Counted from the stretch's first letter, positions 1-12,115 are shown. The stretch: DNA of 64,000 nucleotides from Dendrophyllia cribrosa (GCA_024195265.1 JAJLRJ010000005.1:25281029-25345028); one strand, 5' to 3'. The notes: a model not told the origin generated them from the letters alone. Numbers and translations: made by a program.

Positions 1-262
1 TCCATCAAGCTGTGCGCAGCAAAGAGTTAATCAGCTTACTCCACGAGTTTGGTATGTCAGTAGATTACAACCGAGTGCTAAGAGTAGAATCCCAGATGGA
101 ATCAAATGTCCTTCAACTAATGGAGCAGAATGATGGTGTCTATCTCCCTCCGGACATCGTTAAGGGACGGCATGTGTTCTTTGCGATTGATAACGTCGAA
201 TTTGCCGAAGATACTCCCGATGGCAAGCGTACGTTCCATGGCACTGCAATGGCGATTTACCA
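1..262 (+). pseudogene. Middle fragment of an uncharacterised multi-copy cnidarian protein
   Basis: An open frame from the window edge to about position 299 encodes a stretch containing SKELISLLHEFGMSV, FFAIDNVEFAEDTPDGKRT and GTAMAIY. I recognise the style of a long uncharacterised protein family that is highly repeated in cnidarian genomes, but I know no function for it. The end of this fragment (237-258) is an inverted copy of 589-611, and the protein appears to continue on the other strand from that point. The fragment is therefore a rearranged piece and not a gene by itself. The frame runs off the left edge. Confidence 0.5.
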
Positions 263-263
263 C

Positions 264-611
264 TGGGATGCTGGTGATCTTCTTCAGTTGAGTATCTAGC
301 TGCTCAGTTGCCTCGATAGCTTGGGAGTCGTCTGCTTGGATGTTGTCTGCTTGGATTCTTGTCACATTTCTCCCGAGAAGTCACGCAGCATCTGGCATCC
401 TTATCTGGATTGGAAGTTCTTTCACGGAAAGACTGAACTTGGCATTAACAGGACCTTTGGGCTTCAATGGCGGGCAGGGCATTCCACGAGGCTGGTAATG
501 GAATCTGGCAGATCTTTTATTGAACGGCCTTGCAGAGTTGGGTCGACATTAACATGAACCACCTGGTCTTGGGCATCGGCGCGTTGGTAAATCGCCATTG
601 CAGTGCCATGG
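264..611 (-). pseudogene. Inverted continuation of the same multi-copy protein
   Basis: Read on the minus strand from 611, this begins with the same GTAMAIY block that ends the plus-strand fragment at 1-262. It then continues with coding-like sequence, including DLPDSITSLVECPA and LLGRNVTR, with at least one in-frame stop. The order of parts along the DNA and their opposite strands indicate an inversion within one ancestral copy. The function of the family is unknown. Confidence 0.4.
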
Positions 612-618
612 ATTTTCT

Positions 619-1610
619 TCATCTCGCATCTTTCATTTCATCCTGATCTTCAGTTTTTTGGATAGCTCCATCTCTTCCTTCCTTCGCGCTTACCCTTTCC
701 GATTCGTTAACTCGCTTCGGCCTGTGAAACTCGATGTCGGCAATTTCATTTTGGAGTAGTTGCTTCAATGCCTTACGATTCATAGTTTCATTGGCGACGT
801 TGTTTGCGTTAAGAATTTCTTTGTATTCAGCTTGTAACTGAGAAATCGGTACAATCTTCCCATCACTTAAACTAATATCAGTTAAAGTTAAGAATTCTAT
901 CTTGGATGCTATCTCACTGTCCATTCTAACAGGGACCCCAGAAGCGAGAGCGGGCTTACGCAAAATATTGGTCACGCTGTTCAACCAACAGTTTTTGTGG
1001 TACTTGATGTCGATTGAATGCGCATCATCGGAGGCAATGGCGGTATTTAGCTTAACGGCGAGCTTCTCGCTACCTGACAAAGTGATGGCTTTACGCAGCG
1101 ATTCTCCGCCAGATAGTGTCCTAACGTTAAATAGCATCTCCCTATAACCTGCTTGGCCATCACAAAAAAAGCAAGCAGCTTTGTTTAAAGTTAAAGGTGA
1201 AGATTGCGACCTTGTCAGCTGAGAACGCTCTGGAGTAATATTATCAGCTCCTGATCGAGACTTACGCCTGGATTCGTTTGGGCCAGATAACTCTCTTTCA
1301 TATCTCTCCTTCGCTCTCTTGATCATTCCTGTGTGGGCAACACCCTTGTAGCAGGATCGATGCCATGAAGAACCCTTCCCCTCAAGATTTTTCACTGAAA
1401 TATCCTGCAGCTTAATCCAAGCCTCCGAGTACTGTTTATTACCATAACTAGCCCATTCTTTGACAAAATCTAAAACGTTTCCGTAGGAATCGATTGAAGG
1501 TTTGCAAACAAGACTTTCCTTCTCTCCTTTCTGGCAAATAATGCACAAATCAAATTCTAGATTAATCTTTTCGGGGTCCAGAGAAGCAGAAACATAAGTT
1601 CGCCATAAAA
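619..1610 (-). pseudogene. N-terminal part of the same multi-copy protein, two Cys/His zinc-binding-like modules
   Basis: This is a long open frame of about 310 codons, apparently continuing upstream to near 1610 because there is no ATG at its 5' end. It carries paired Cys clusters: CIICQ followed by SSWHRSCYK, then CFFCDG followed by KYHKNCW. This looks like two treble-clef or C2CH-type modules. The distal part contains SRKALKQLL-like and FHRPKRVNESERVS blocks. It stops just before the inverted GTAMAIY junction at 611, so the segment between this part and the next block is missing. I infer a recombined copy of a repeated gene family; the function is unknown. Confidence 0.5.
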
Positions 1611-1854
1611 GATCATGACAGTGTGAGTAGCTTCACTACACTGACTGGCAATTCAAAATAGCTGGTCGCTAAAATGATGAAAAAGACCGCTGACCAAAAT
1701 TATCGAATAAAAAACCGCTGACCACCAACTATGTTAATTTCGATTATTATATCAGAATTCAAAGCAGGTATCAAAGCAGGTATCATTGGGAAACAGTCAC
1801 AGTAATTTTTGAAAGAATGAACATATTATTATGCCAGATATAAACGTTTTTCTG
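1611..1854. other. Unannotated AT-rich spacer
   Basis: There are no convincing open frames. A short direct repeat (tcaaagcaggta twice near 1760-1785) is the only structure I noticed. Confidence 0.4.
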
Positions 1855-2205
1855 TTCGAGCCTCGCTTCCATGTCAAAAAGGTCACGTGACTATAGATAT
1901 GTATTACTTTAATGTTTATCAACATGTCAGATACCATCCCATAACCAATCTGAGCAAGTTTGGTGGCAATTGGTTCAAATAAGCGATAATTATAGGCCAT
2001 CTAATGTTAGAGCCTCGCTTCCATGTCAACACGGTCACGGGACCTTGTTAACTATCATTATGACTATTGTCATGTTAGATATCATCCCATAATAAATCTG
2101 AGCAAGTTTGGTGACATTTGGTTGCAATTATCGATAGTTATGAGCAATTTAAGTCTCAGCCTCGTTTCCATGCTGAGCCCTACGAGGCCTATTTTAAAAC
2201 CACCG
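1855..2205. repeat. Tandem repeat with about 151-bp period, two copies plus a partial third
   Basis: The block GCCTCGCTTCCATGTCAA followed by GGTCACG recurs at about 1860 and 2011, with a third start near 2160. The intervening sequence (TGTCAGATACCATCCCATAA then TCTGAGCAAGTTTGGTG) also repeats with mismatches. There is no coding potential. It is either a degenerate minisatellite or a small local duplication. Confidence 0.7.
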
Positions 2206-2439
2206 TAGCAGCTGCCGGTGCAAGTCGCAAAATTGCCGACAACATTTTCTGTGTTCCTAAGGGTCCCCTTGACACTTCTAGATAGGTGGCTTGTTATCTT
2301 CAAGAAAATCCCACGGGATTACAGATGCTCCCTGACTATTAAAAACACAGCTATTATGAAAAGTCAACGTTATGCTTATTGACACGATCGCTAAGTCTTT
2401 TATAGCCTGTGACGTGCTTTACATGATGAGCTAAATATT

Positions 2440-4020
2440 ATGGGTTATGGCACTGCTGGGGCCCGTGACGTCATCCAAAATGATCGCCATCTTGAATTTT
2501 ACAAAAAATTCAACTTTATCAGAAAAATGCTAAAGTGGCAAATAATTTTTGCTAGAGATGTAAATGATACAGTACCCTGCAAGCAGTGGATTCTTCTACG
2601 CCGAGCTACGCCGAACGAGATAGTAACCACTGCGAGCATCCTTTAGCTTTTTCATCGAGCATGCACAGCCACGTGACGCCTCACGTGATGCCTTTGATGT
2701 CAGTTCCCCTTGTTTCGTGGGGAAAATATTTCCCGCGGCAATTTAATGAGTTCCTTGCGTAGAAAACAAAAACTTAAAACTATCTTCAGGCCATTCCCAT
2801 AAAATGTTTCGTTTCCCGTCGCCCGACCGACAGATATACTGTCTGACAAGCAAAATTTTACTTTTTCAACACGTGAACAAGACTTTATTTTGAATAGAAA
2901 TCTTTTATATTTAATTTATTAGCCTCCATTGTAGATGATCATAAGGAGAAATTTTTGGATTTGGAAAACAATGGGCAACCGAAAGCACACGTGTAACCAG
3001 GCCTTCTTACTTAGCATCCAGGTTTTTTCTGTTCTCAGGCTCCCTCGGTCAATTTTTTTTTTGCCCGACCGACCGACCCACTTTCACGAGAGGGAAGGCG
3101 ATGGGAAACGAAACATTTTATGGGGATGACCTCAGAGGAAGGGCGGAAATTTTGATAACTTTGTCAAATTTGGCAGATTGAATGACACTGTATTCAATAC
3201 AACGCTCCCTTCTATCGAAAGTTAACGATAAGATGAGTTTTAAATCTGTTTTTGTTTGTTTGAACGGTTTGTTTACATCGAGCTGTGCTATGCGCGCGCT
3301 AATCACGCCATCATAATTTGAAAAAACGTTTGGGCTAAAAACTCGAGGGGCAAGTTTGCGTCATTTAATCATTCTTCGATGTTTGTAACTTTGAAAAACT
3401 TTAAAAAGATGTTCTATCGAACTTGTTTCGTTTCAATGAGCACTTTATGGAGTAAAAAGTCGGCGTTTTCGAAACAGATAATAATAAATGCACAGCAGAT
3501 TACAGCGAAATGTATTATCACGGAGGAATGTAATGCACATTGATTTGAAATCAATACTAAGCATGGACGCCATTTTGATTGTTACATAGCGGGCTCGCTT
3601 AAACGCAGCAGTTACGTCTATGAGTGCATGCGCAAGAGGCTAAACAAGTTTGCAAACATGTTTTACTGGTTCAAAGTTTATTTATTCGTCCATGGCGCTG
3701 GACGGCGGCTCGATCAAAGGAACTAACGGTTGCTCACAGTGGTTACTTTCTCGTTCGGCGTAGCTCGGCGTAGACGAAAATCCACTGCTCGCTGGGTAAT
3801 GATACAGTTAAACATTGTCCTGCTTTTGATCGCGCTTTATACGTATTTCACCGAAAAAAGGCGAAAAACACGCATTTTTATTTAAAAATGGCTTAATCTC
3901 GTGCTACTTATGACATCGTATCTCGTTACCATAGCAACCGATAGTCGCCAAACCATATAAACTGTGTCTAAAGGTTAACAGACAGCTGCTGAAGACGACA
4001 TGTGCTAATATGATAAAATG
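2440..4020. repeat. Dispersed repeat copy (related to 4400-4760), interrupted by a transposon
   Basis: Positions 2440-2573 and 3798-4020 together match the interior of the TTAA element at 4313-4827. They share TTATGGGTT, GCTGCTGGGG, AAAATG, CGAAAAACACGCATTTTTAT, TCGTTACCATAGCAACCG and GACATGTGCTAAT in the same order. The 1.2-kb element at 2574-3797 splits this copy cleanly. Another related copy lies near 50080-50430 in reverse orientation. Confidence 0.7.
2574..3797. mobile_element. Non-autonomous Mutator-like (MULE-type) element
   Basis: The ends are inverted repeats of roughly 65 bp, starting ACCCTGCAAGCAGTGGATT on the left and ending GCTCGCTGGGT on the right, with the shared core CTACGCCGAGCTACGCCGAA. 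An 11-bp direct repeat, AATGATACAGT, flanks the element at 2563-2573 and 3798-3808. Long terminal repeats with a target duplication of 9-11 bp are typical of MULEs. No transposase is visible inside, so it is non-autonomous. Part of the interior also occurs in inverted orientation at 7840-8130. Confidence 0.75.
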
Positions 4021-4308
4021 CTTTTGAAAAAAATGGAGAAAAAGCTTAAGGTTACTGTAAACCTTCGAGGGTGCCTTCCCGAAAATTATCTTTCGTACGC
4101 GCGCTATTTTTAATGAAACCCCAGAAAACTATATATCACTGTAAAGCTAATAAATTGTAGATTCCGAAAATAGCAATTATTTTTCCTGCTTTTCCTTTAG
4201 TTAAGCGCACGAGCCTTAAACGCAAAACCGACGGTGTTTGCTTCACTGAATTACCAGCCTCCGTGTTAACGCAAAAATCAAAACAAACTGGTCCGTGTCA
4301 CTCGCGAG

Positions 4309-4831
4309 TTAACCCTCGGACGTACACGCAAACTTATACCCCCACCGTGGTACAAGGGGGGGGGGTGTTGCAACCACCCCCCCCCCCCCTTAGGTTTTTG
4401 CGATTTTTGTTATGGGTTGTGACGCTGCTGGGGGTCCGTTACCTTATCCAAAATGGCTGCCAAGACGGCCGCCATCTTTGATTTTACTGAAAATACAAAT
4501 TTATCGGGAAAATGTGGAAATTGCAAATATTGTTTGCTAGAGTTGCAAAATAACATTTTGGTGCTTTTGATAGCATTTTCTATGAATTTTCACTGAAAAA
4601 AGGTGAAAAACACGCATTTTTATTCAAAAATGGTTCGACCACATGTTACTTATGACGTCATATCTCGTTACCATAGCAACCGGTTGTCGCCAAACTTTAC
4701 CAAAATGTGTCTTAAAGACAAATGAGCAGCTACTAAAAACGGCATGTGCTAATCTTAAGTGGTCTTGAAAATATCGGAGAAAAACCTTAAGAGTGGGTGG
4801 CAACCACCCCCCTTGTACGTTCGAGGGTTAA
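4309..4831. mobile_element. piggyBac-like non-autonomous element flanked by TTAA
   Basis: TTAA lies at 4309-4312 and 4828-4831. The 515-bp element between them begins CCCTCGGACGTACACGC and ends GTACGTTCGAGGG. TTAA followed by CCCT is the usual piggyBac border. C-rich and G-rich tracts sit just inside each end. No transposase frame is present. Its interior resembles the repeat at 2440-4020 and the minus-strand copy near 50080-50430, so this is one dispersed family. Confidence 0.7.
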
Positions 4832-5162
4832 GAGCAGTTCTCTGTAAGAATCGGGAAAAGTGGGAAATGAAAATTTTTGACCCCCTTCATATTTTGCATG
4901 CAGATAGGTCTTCAGGGGGAATGTTCAAATATGACCTTTGTTAAGGTCGTTTCTTCTTTGTTGCCATGGTAACACTGGATGTTTGTTGGTGCCACTAAAC
5001 CCAATTTTGACTTCAGAAACTTCCTTAAAAAGTGCAAAATGTAAGACATCGCTTCTCCAGCCCATTAACACTGTACAAATCAAGACTTTCACCAGATGTA
5101 AAACCTGTATTCTTGTTTACATTTATGTATGTGGCATTTTGTTACATCAACTGTGCATGAAC
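4832..5162. other. Spacer without recognisable gene
   Basis: I see no credible coding frame, RNA or repeat here. Confidence 0.4.
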
Positions 5163-5580
5163 TTAAAGGGATGGTTTCACGGTTCGGCGCATGTGCACAG
5201 ATTAAAATGCTTTATTCGCTTTCTTACCCATTCACTTACCCATCGATTAAAAAACCACTCACATTTACTTCACACACTATAATTAGTCCAAACAAAGCGA
5301 AGGATGACCAAAATTTACAGAGAATTTCAACGAAAAACACCAACAAAGTCAACAATGAATAAAACCTTTGACCCGAAGGATTTATTCTACGCTCTGGTGG
5401 CTTTCATGGCCCACATGGGTATGCATAATCATCCATTCATTCAGCTGACTAACCGCGACATTTTCACGGGCAAATTTCCCGCCGGAGTTATCTACTGTCT
5501 TCCGATTGGTCTAAACAATGAAATTAAATGGATTACGTCATAGCTTGCACATGCACCAAACCGTGAAACCCTCCCTTTAA
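5163..5580. mobile_element. TTAA-flanked short element, AGGG-terminus family (Kolobok-like)
   Basis: TTAA at 5163-5166 and 5577-5580 flank 410 bp. The inverted ends are about 31 bp: AGGGATGGTTTCACGGTT on the left, and the complement of AACCGTGAAACCCTCCCT on the right. The short frames inside do not resemble a transposase. Its terminus style (AGGG, then a TTTCAC or TGTCA block) links it to the elements at 12120, 58130 and 24945. Confidence 0.7.
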
Positions 5581-6349
5581 CTGTCAAACAACTTGATGGC
5601 GTTTCAGCCATTTTAGTTGACGAGTAAAACTAGCAATACCTTTTCTTGAATTTTTCCAAAAGTACGCCGATTCTAGAACTCAAACTACGTGGCTAGTTTA
5701 AATAGATACTCTAGTTACTAAATCTATAAAAAATCTCTGCGGGGCGGGTTAATTTTGGACTTAGGTTCACTGAGGAAAAACCTTCAAAAATCATTTGTTG
5801 CAAACTTTTGTGAAATTAACATTACGTTCATTTGACAGAAATCCTTTAAGAAAACTCAATCGGTCTTCAGGCTTAAAGAATAACATGTACTCTATCAATG
5901 TCTAGTCAAATCTACTGTTGTTAGCGGTTATTTTGTGAACAATCTCAATCCAAATTAAGCTTACTTGACTGTTTTCTGCAGTTCTCAACTTGTGAAGAAC
6001 GTGTCCGTCCTTTCTGCACAGCATACATTTTCTGCACAAAATTCGGATGTCGAAATCATCTTTTGTGGCTGATCGTGCTGTTTATTTTTAGTAGAGGTCC
6101 ATTAACCCATCATAGTGCAAATAACAACAGCTTTTGTAGTACCCGGAAGGTCACTGAAGCAAGCCATCGTCGGAACCTTTGTTCGTCCACGCACAATTCC
6201 GCTCTGGATTTACCGCATATTTCTCCGTCACATGTCATCATTTGCTCCAAAAGGAGATAAAACGGTTTTCTGATTGATACTTTAACGATCAATTACATTT
6301 AGCTAAACATTTTACCGTCTTTCTTTCTCCTTTCTTTCGTAGTTCAGGC
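5581..6349. other. Unannotated stretch
   Basis: There are only short frames with no family resemblance. I found no repeats or RNA genes. Confidence 0.4.
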
Positions 6350-6800
6350 CACCAGTTGTAGGTAGGTAGGTAAACTTTATTTATACACGGTGCCAATTCA
6401 TAAAACATGCTCTTCCATCGAGCCGTGTTTTTTAACAACAATAGATTAAGTACTTAACTAATTGAAATTATCTAACTAAATGAATTATCTATATAAAATT
6501 GTATTAAAAACGAAAAAAACTATCCTTTATTAACTATCATTAAATTAGATAAAAATTAAATGCATGATTTAAAAGAGCTAAGAGTGGGCTGTATCTTAGC
6601 GCTCAAAGGTAAGCTGTTCCAGAGAACAGAACCGCGATATTGAAAACTTCGTTTGCCTGCTTCAGTACTCGGTCTAGGAACGAAAAGGTTGTTCAGGCAA
6701 AAACATCTCATAAACGAAAAAAAAACGACCTGACTGACGTCATAAAACCTAATACAATACAACCTAATACAATACAACCTAACACTACTTAACACAATAC
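6350..6800 (-). mobile_element. 3' end of a non-LTR retrotransposon (L2/CR1-like)
   Basis: On the minus strand, 6680 to 6556 encodes a C-terminal block with NNLFVPRPSTEAGKRSF and YRGSVLWNSLP, typical of the end of the reverse-transcriptase ORF in Jockey/CR1/L2-type LINEs. It is followed by an AT-rich 3' UTR with AATAAA and a (GGTA)-type tail, CTACCTACCTAC, ending near 6352. The 5' part is missing, as in most LINE copies. Confidence 0.75.
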
Positions 6801-7490
6801 ATCACAATACAGTCGTCGTACACGAGCCATGACCCCCAAGTTTCGTGAAAATCTTACAAATCCACATACCCTATTAATTCATTTGAACAGAGGCCATTCT
6901 CGCAAAAACAAACCTCGAGTTTTTGGCCTCGAAATATTTTCATTGTTTTTATACCTCATTAAAGCGGCTTTCATCGTGGTCGTGCCGCCAACCAATGAAA
7001 TGAAACAAAGAACCCCCTGAAGAGTATCGTCACACAGCAGTGTATGTGAATTCGATTAACCGCCGATTAGTCATGTTATTCAAGGGATAAAACCATAGAA
7101 AAGACGGCGAAGTTTCGCTCAACTGCAAACCCAAATGAGCGGAAAGAACGTAACGAAAACGCAGCAAAATTGTCGTGGAAGCAAACGAGCTAAAAGGGCC
7201 AGTGAGAGTTTTCAAAGAAATGAAAACACAACAGACGTGACCGCGAAAATTGACCGAAAACACGCGCTGGTATTAGTAGTAAATGCAAGCGAGTAAGCTA
7301 TTCATTCATTTATTATTTTTTTACTCTTCGCCGCGATTCTTTTCACTCGTGATCTCTACAATTCTGCTAACCAAAAATTTCCACTTTGGATTTAATGGTC
7401 AAATTGTAAATCTTCAGGAATTGAAACAAGCGTAGACGACCGTGTGAAACATGGAAGATGGCCGGGGAGAATACGCTATGACGCTACTAT
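6801..7490. other. Unannotated stretch
   Basis: Frames are short and unconvincing, and I see no repeat structure. Confidence 0.4.
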
Positions 7491-7631
7491 AAACTAATTT
7501 CGATTTTGAGACGGCAATACTGCATTATATTGACGGCCAGTTGACGCGACGGAGCCCAATACGGAGAATATATTTTCTTCCAACGCCGTCAATATAATGC
7601 AGTATTGCCGTCTCAAAATCGAAATTAGTTT
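7491..7631. repeat. Perfect fold-back hairpin, 46-bp arms
   Basis: Positions 7491-7536 are exactly the reverse complement of 7586-7631 (AAACTAATTTCGATTTTGAG at one end, CATTATATTGACGG inward), with a 49-bp loop. It resembles a very young miniature fold-back transposon. I could not fix a target duplication. Confidence 0.85.
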
Positions 7632-7839
7632 TGTATCACGATTCAACTGTATTTCTGGCAAAAAGACCCAAAAAGAAAGCAAAACTGAAGATAACTTGTG
7701 CTGATCAAAACTGAAATTCTTACTAGCGACGAGCCGACGTACACGACGTTTTGTACGCGTTATCACATTCAGTTGTTCAGCAAAAAAGTTTCAAAAACAC
7801 GGACTTTTCACGCTATAAATTGCTAATTGAAATAGAACA

Positions 7840-8130
7840 AATTTGTTAGAACATCTTTTCGAAGTTTTTCAAAGTTACAAACGTCGAAAAAATGAGTAAA
7901 TAACGCAAACTTGCCGAGGTTTCAGCCCAAAACGTTTTTCAAATTATGATGGCGTGATAGCGCGCGCACAGCATAGCTCAATGTAAACAAACCGTTCAAA
8001 ACGAACAAAAGCAGCTTTTAAACTCATCTTATCGTTAACTTTCGATAGAAAGGGTCGTTGCATTGAATACAGCGTTGTTTATCTGCCAAACTTGACAAAG
8101 TAATCAACATTTTTGCCCCACCTTTGAAGA
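7840..8130. repeat. Inverted partial copy of the interior of the 2574-3797 element
   Basis: The reverse complement matches about 3160-3420, sharing AAAGTTAACGATAAGATGAG, AACGGTTTGTTTACAT, TCACGCCATCATAATTTGAA and GTTTGTAACTTTGAAAAACT. The terminal CTACGCCGAGC repeats were not found here, so this copy is truncated. Confidence 0.65.
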
Positions 8131-9905
8131 TAATTTTAAATTTTGGTTTTCAACGCAAGGAATTCATTAATTTGCCGCGGGAAATTTTCAACCAATCACA
8201 GGCTGGTTTTTGAGCAGCAATACGAATTTATATTGACGTCTCAAAAGCAGGCAAAAGTATCTGAGAATCGTGATACTATAGAATACGCTATGACGATGCG
8301 AAATGCGCTCCGCATTGCGATGTAAACAAAATGTGCATATAACATGTAATGCGAGATCCCGCGGATAAAGTTTAGCGGGAAAAGTACAAGAAGGCGCTGC
8401 ATTCCGGAAAGAGATTATCGGATTATCACACCCATAGCTACTCATCAACTATTTTCTTGAAACTCTTTTTTAAGAATATCTCGAGTTCTTTTAATGATTT
8501 TGCAAAACTTCTTTCAATATTTTCTGGATTAATGTCATATCTTTACAGAAATTCAAAAAAATAAAATTATGCAAAATGGGACCAATGCATCCACCCTTCC
8601 ACCCTGTACCTCCCAAAGTTAACTGAATTGGATATATGTCGTATCCGGGAGGAAGAGTAGAGACCAGGTTTTGCACTCAGAATCTTTTAATCCTTGTAAG
8701 AGTCAAACGAATAACATATACAATGCTATACTCACAATTCTGGTTGACTGTCTCCTGTGATTTTACAATATTGAGGGCTTTCTAGCGTTTTTATTATAGT
8801 TTAGATCTTCCCTAGGGAATTAATCATCACTTTTTTTACCAAATTGTTAAATTAATTCTACCAAGCGTCACGGAGCGCAAAACATTAACCTTACAAGAAC
8901 TCCACAAAAAATACTCTTACGTGTATTTGTAAACAATCTCAACGAATTCGGCCTCTAAGCTTACACAGCAATTAGACCAATATATCGGGAACAGGATGTC
9001 ATGGGCATGCATAAGAAACATTTATGCTATATTTTTTTTGTACTACGTATAAGAACAGAAGTACTTCTGTAAAACAAAAATGACAATGTTAAAGAAGCCC
9101 GATCTGGCCATCAATGAATCCTTGCACTTATTCTGTATTGGTGTAAACCACGTTTTGATTGTTACACAACGATGGCTCCAAAAGGAAGCCACCAATCCTT
9201 TGTGATGGTGGTGTGACACTTTTGTGCCGGCCGCGCGAAAACGGTGTCGGGCAAGTAACCCAGGAAAAAATCATTGCATTTTACGAAGTGGGCACCCACT
9301 TGATAATAGAAGAAACTACACTGCAACTACTAACAACTAAAAAAACATGCAGCCTGACTTAAAAGCCCAATTGTAGCATCAAAAACAATATTCGCACATA
9401 ACAGGACAGTATTGCATGATGGGAAAAAATTAAAGGAGATAGACTAAAGGGCACTTTGATAAGTCTAATTGATTACCAATTTTTGAGATGATTAAGGCCT
9501 TCTAAAACGATTCGTTGGGTGTTCCTGAATAGACCGGATTTAACCGAGACTTTTTATATATTTTTTTTTCGTTACGGTTGACACGTGCAAATTTCGAGCG
9601 GTTTTAGCCGACAAATGTAAAAAAAGGGCTATGCCGCTGTCGTTAACTTCAGATGTCACTTAGTTTCATTCAAGATTCTTTTTAAATGGTAGGGAAACTT
9701 CCAGCACAACATTCGATCCCAATCCATTTTGACGTCAATTAAAGTAAATGAATTACGTAGTCTAAACCATGCATTGAATACCTGTACGATTCATACGCGA
9801 CCGAGGCAACCGAATTTCAAAACGCGGGATCACGAGACATCGTGACAGCGAGGTCAAAGTCTATACCAGTTCTTGGCCGACAAGAGGCCACTGAAAAATG
9901 TTCCG
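8131..9905. other. Unannotated AT-rich stretch
   Basis: No frame above about 90 codons resembles a known protein, and no tRNA- or rRNA-like sequence was seen. Confidence 0.4.
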
Positions 9906-10506
9906 TTAACCCTATTCGGCCTGGGCTTTTTTTGAGTTCCTGAGCCTGGTTCCTGAGTTCCTGTTCCTGAGCCTTCGTAACTTCATGAACATTAAGGCTA
10001 TGATAATGAAACCTAGAGGGTGCATAGTATGTCCAAAACTGTCTCCTTTGCGGCCCGCATAATGGAACGATGACGTCATATGACGTAGTTATTAGGTAAT
10101 TAGTTATACGGCCGCCATCTTGGATCCGCCATCTTGGATTTCTGAAATTTTTTAAAACCTCTTAAAAACCGTCCAAATTGACGCAAAACTAATCAAAACC
10201 AATAAATGAACGCTAAATGACGTAAAAATACAAAAGTTATAGCAATAAACATTGTTTTTCTTCATTCAAAGGTATAAATATGCAAATTTAAAAAAACATG
10301 GCTGTCAAAATCTTGTTGCCATGGAAACATCAAGTCACGTGATCAACAAATTGTCATACGAAATTGTTGCCAGATAAATTTTAGGAAAAGTCACAAAGTT
10401 TGATGGCGTTTGAATACATATTAAAGAAGTTATGAATGTTGAAAGTTAGCGCGGGCACTTTGTGCCCCCCCCCCCCCCCCCCCCCCCCCAGGCCGCATAG
10501 GGTTAA
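9906..10506. mobile_element. piggyBac-like TTAA element, CAGGCC-terminus family (copy 1)
   Basis: TTAA at 9906-9909 and 10503-10506 bracket 593 bp. The left end reads CCCTATTCGGCCTGGGC and the right end CCAGGCCGCATAGGG. Repeats of CGCCATCTTGGAT lie near 10110-10140, and a run of C (about 24) lies just inside the right end. An inverted copy is at 48566-49200. No transposase is present. Confidence 0.75.
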
Positions 10507-10664
10507 GCTTTGTCGGTGTCTAAACAGAAAAATACAAAAAAAAAAAAGATTTATTTCAGCTACGGGTGGCATAGGACACCCAAAGATGAGAAAGCGTATC
10601 TCCGTCGTCGAACGCAAATATAAACATCCTGTCTATCCTTAGAGTCAATTCATCCATTTATACT

Positions 10665-11101
10665 CTAATCTAGCTCAAGAAGTACACCGTAAAGCTCAAG
10701 TCCAGGAAAAGGATAAAAGCAATGGCTTCTATCAGAAGATTTGATCCGAAAGTAACGGAAAGCTAACACGTTTCCTTCGATCAACCACGCGCGTTCGGTG
10801 CCTGTTGCAGGGTGACTGGAGTTGCTTCTTGCATAGTACCTGTCGTCTGGTGCCGACTTGGTCCTAGCAGTCTTAAGATCTATCCATTTGCAATCATCAG
10901 TTTTGCCTTGTAGGACGGAAGGTTCATTGGTTTCACTTAAGGCAAACTGGGTGGGGAACAAACGGTAGTTCTCACCCAAGTCAATCACACAGCCACATGG
11001 GTCTTCTTTTTCTTCTGCACTACCGGGTTTGTACTTTATATAGGACAATACGTCAATAGCTTTTCCTTCCTCATGTTTGTCTCCGCGTGGTAATGAAACA
11101 T
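10665..11101 (-). CDS. Terminal exon, galactose-binding-like domain (BTBD9/HECTD1-type)
   Basis: A minus-strand frame opens after a good acceptor (AATTTAG before 11101) and runs to a stop at 10665, about 145 codons. It contains CGCVIDLGENYRL, KWIDLKTART, VLAFRYFRIKSS and FPGLELYGVLLELD. This resembles F5/8-C-like galactose-binding folds found in BTB- and HECT-type proteins, where FRI or FRIKS precedes a hydrophobic GLELYG strand at the domain end. Upstream exons were not identified. Frame, acceptor and clean stop support a real host exon; the family call is tentative. Confidence 0.5.
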
Positions 11102-11580
11102 CTAAATTAAAATCATATAAATAAAGCTACAGCAAAAACCTATTTATATTTACAAGGTAATTTACGCATTAACTGAGTTTCAGTATTAAGTTAAAACAGC
11201 CATCAGTTAAAATGTCAGTAAAAGAGGTAACTCGATCGTGTACGCTTGGAAAAAGCTATATCTGGTTAGGTAACAATCGACCTCGAACTCAGTTTCTTCA
11301 AACGTGGACAAGGAAGCCTTTGAATTAAGTGAACGGCAAATTAAATATGACATTCAGCAACTGAATGTCCGGAAAGTTTGTCTTACAACTGTAAATATCA
11401 TAAGGATTAATCGACTCGTTATGAAATTGGGAAGCAAGTGCAGCAGTGTACCGTTAGGAAAGATGTTTACGCAATAAAGTGGACAGGGCTCTGGAATCAA
11501 ATACGCGGAACAAAATGCATGCTTGAGCGTTTCCCTCATTCGTGATGATTGTCGATAAAGACAGGAAGGGAACTAAAGCT
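11102..11580. other. Probable intron sequence
   Basis: This lies upstream of the acceptor at 11101. No further exon of the galactose-binding-like gene is evident. Confidence 0.35.
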
Positions 11581-11808
11581 CCATTCACACCAACATGTTT
11601 AAATGTTGTTTAGTTTAACTACGTTTCTAGACTCTATCTTGAACGTTTTAAATGTGTATGACTCAAACTACCTGGAATGGTTATTAAAGTCACTAAACAT
11701 TCTTTAAGTAAATATTTCACTCCAAATATTACAGGAGATTTGGAGGTATTTTCTAAGCCTGCTTAAACTAAACAACATTTAAACATATTTAAGCGTTGGT
11801 GTGAACGG
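11581..11808. repeat. Miniature inverted-repeat element
   Basis: The ends are inverted: CATTCACACCAAC then GTTTAAATGTTGTTTAGTTT on the left, and AAACTAAACAACATTTAAAC then GTTGGTGTGAACGG on the right. The total is about 228 bp and there is no coding sequence. Confidence 0.75.
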
Positions 11809-12115
11809 AATATACATTTTCTCCACCACGTTCCGTTCTGTGACTGTAGAACGGGTAACGGTAAAGGGAAAGGGTAAAGCTACAAGGAGGGTGATAAAGG
11901 AATTAACCATCTGTTAAATGAAATTTTACGAAAAGAAATGTATGCTCTAAACCATGCAATATTTGTTCTTTATTACGGACTTCATACAACGAGAATATTG
12001 ACGTTCCGAATATCGCCGACGGCAACCGGTCATTATTTTAAGGAACATGTGTACGTCATCATGGAAACTTCCACTGACGCAAAACAAAATAACCTTCATT
12101 TCTCTGATGAGGTTT

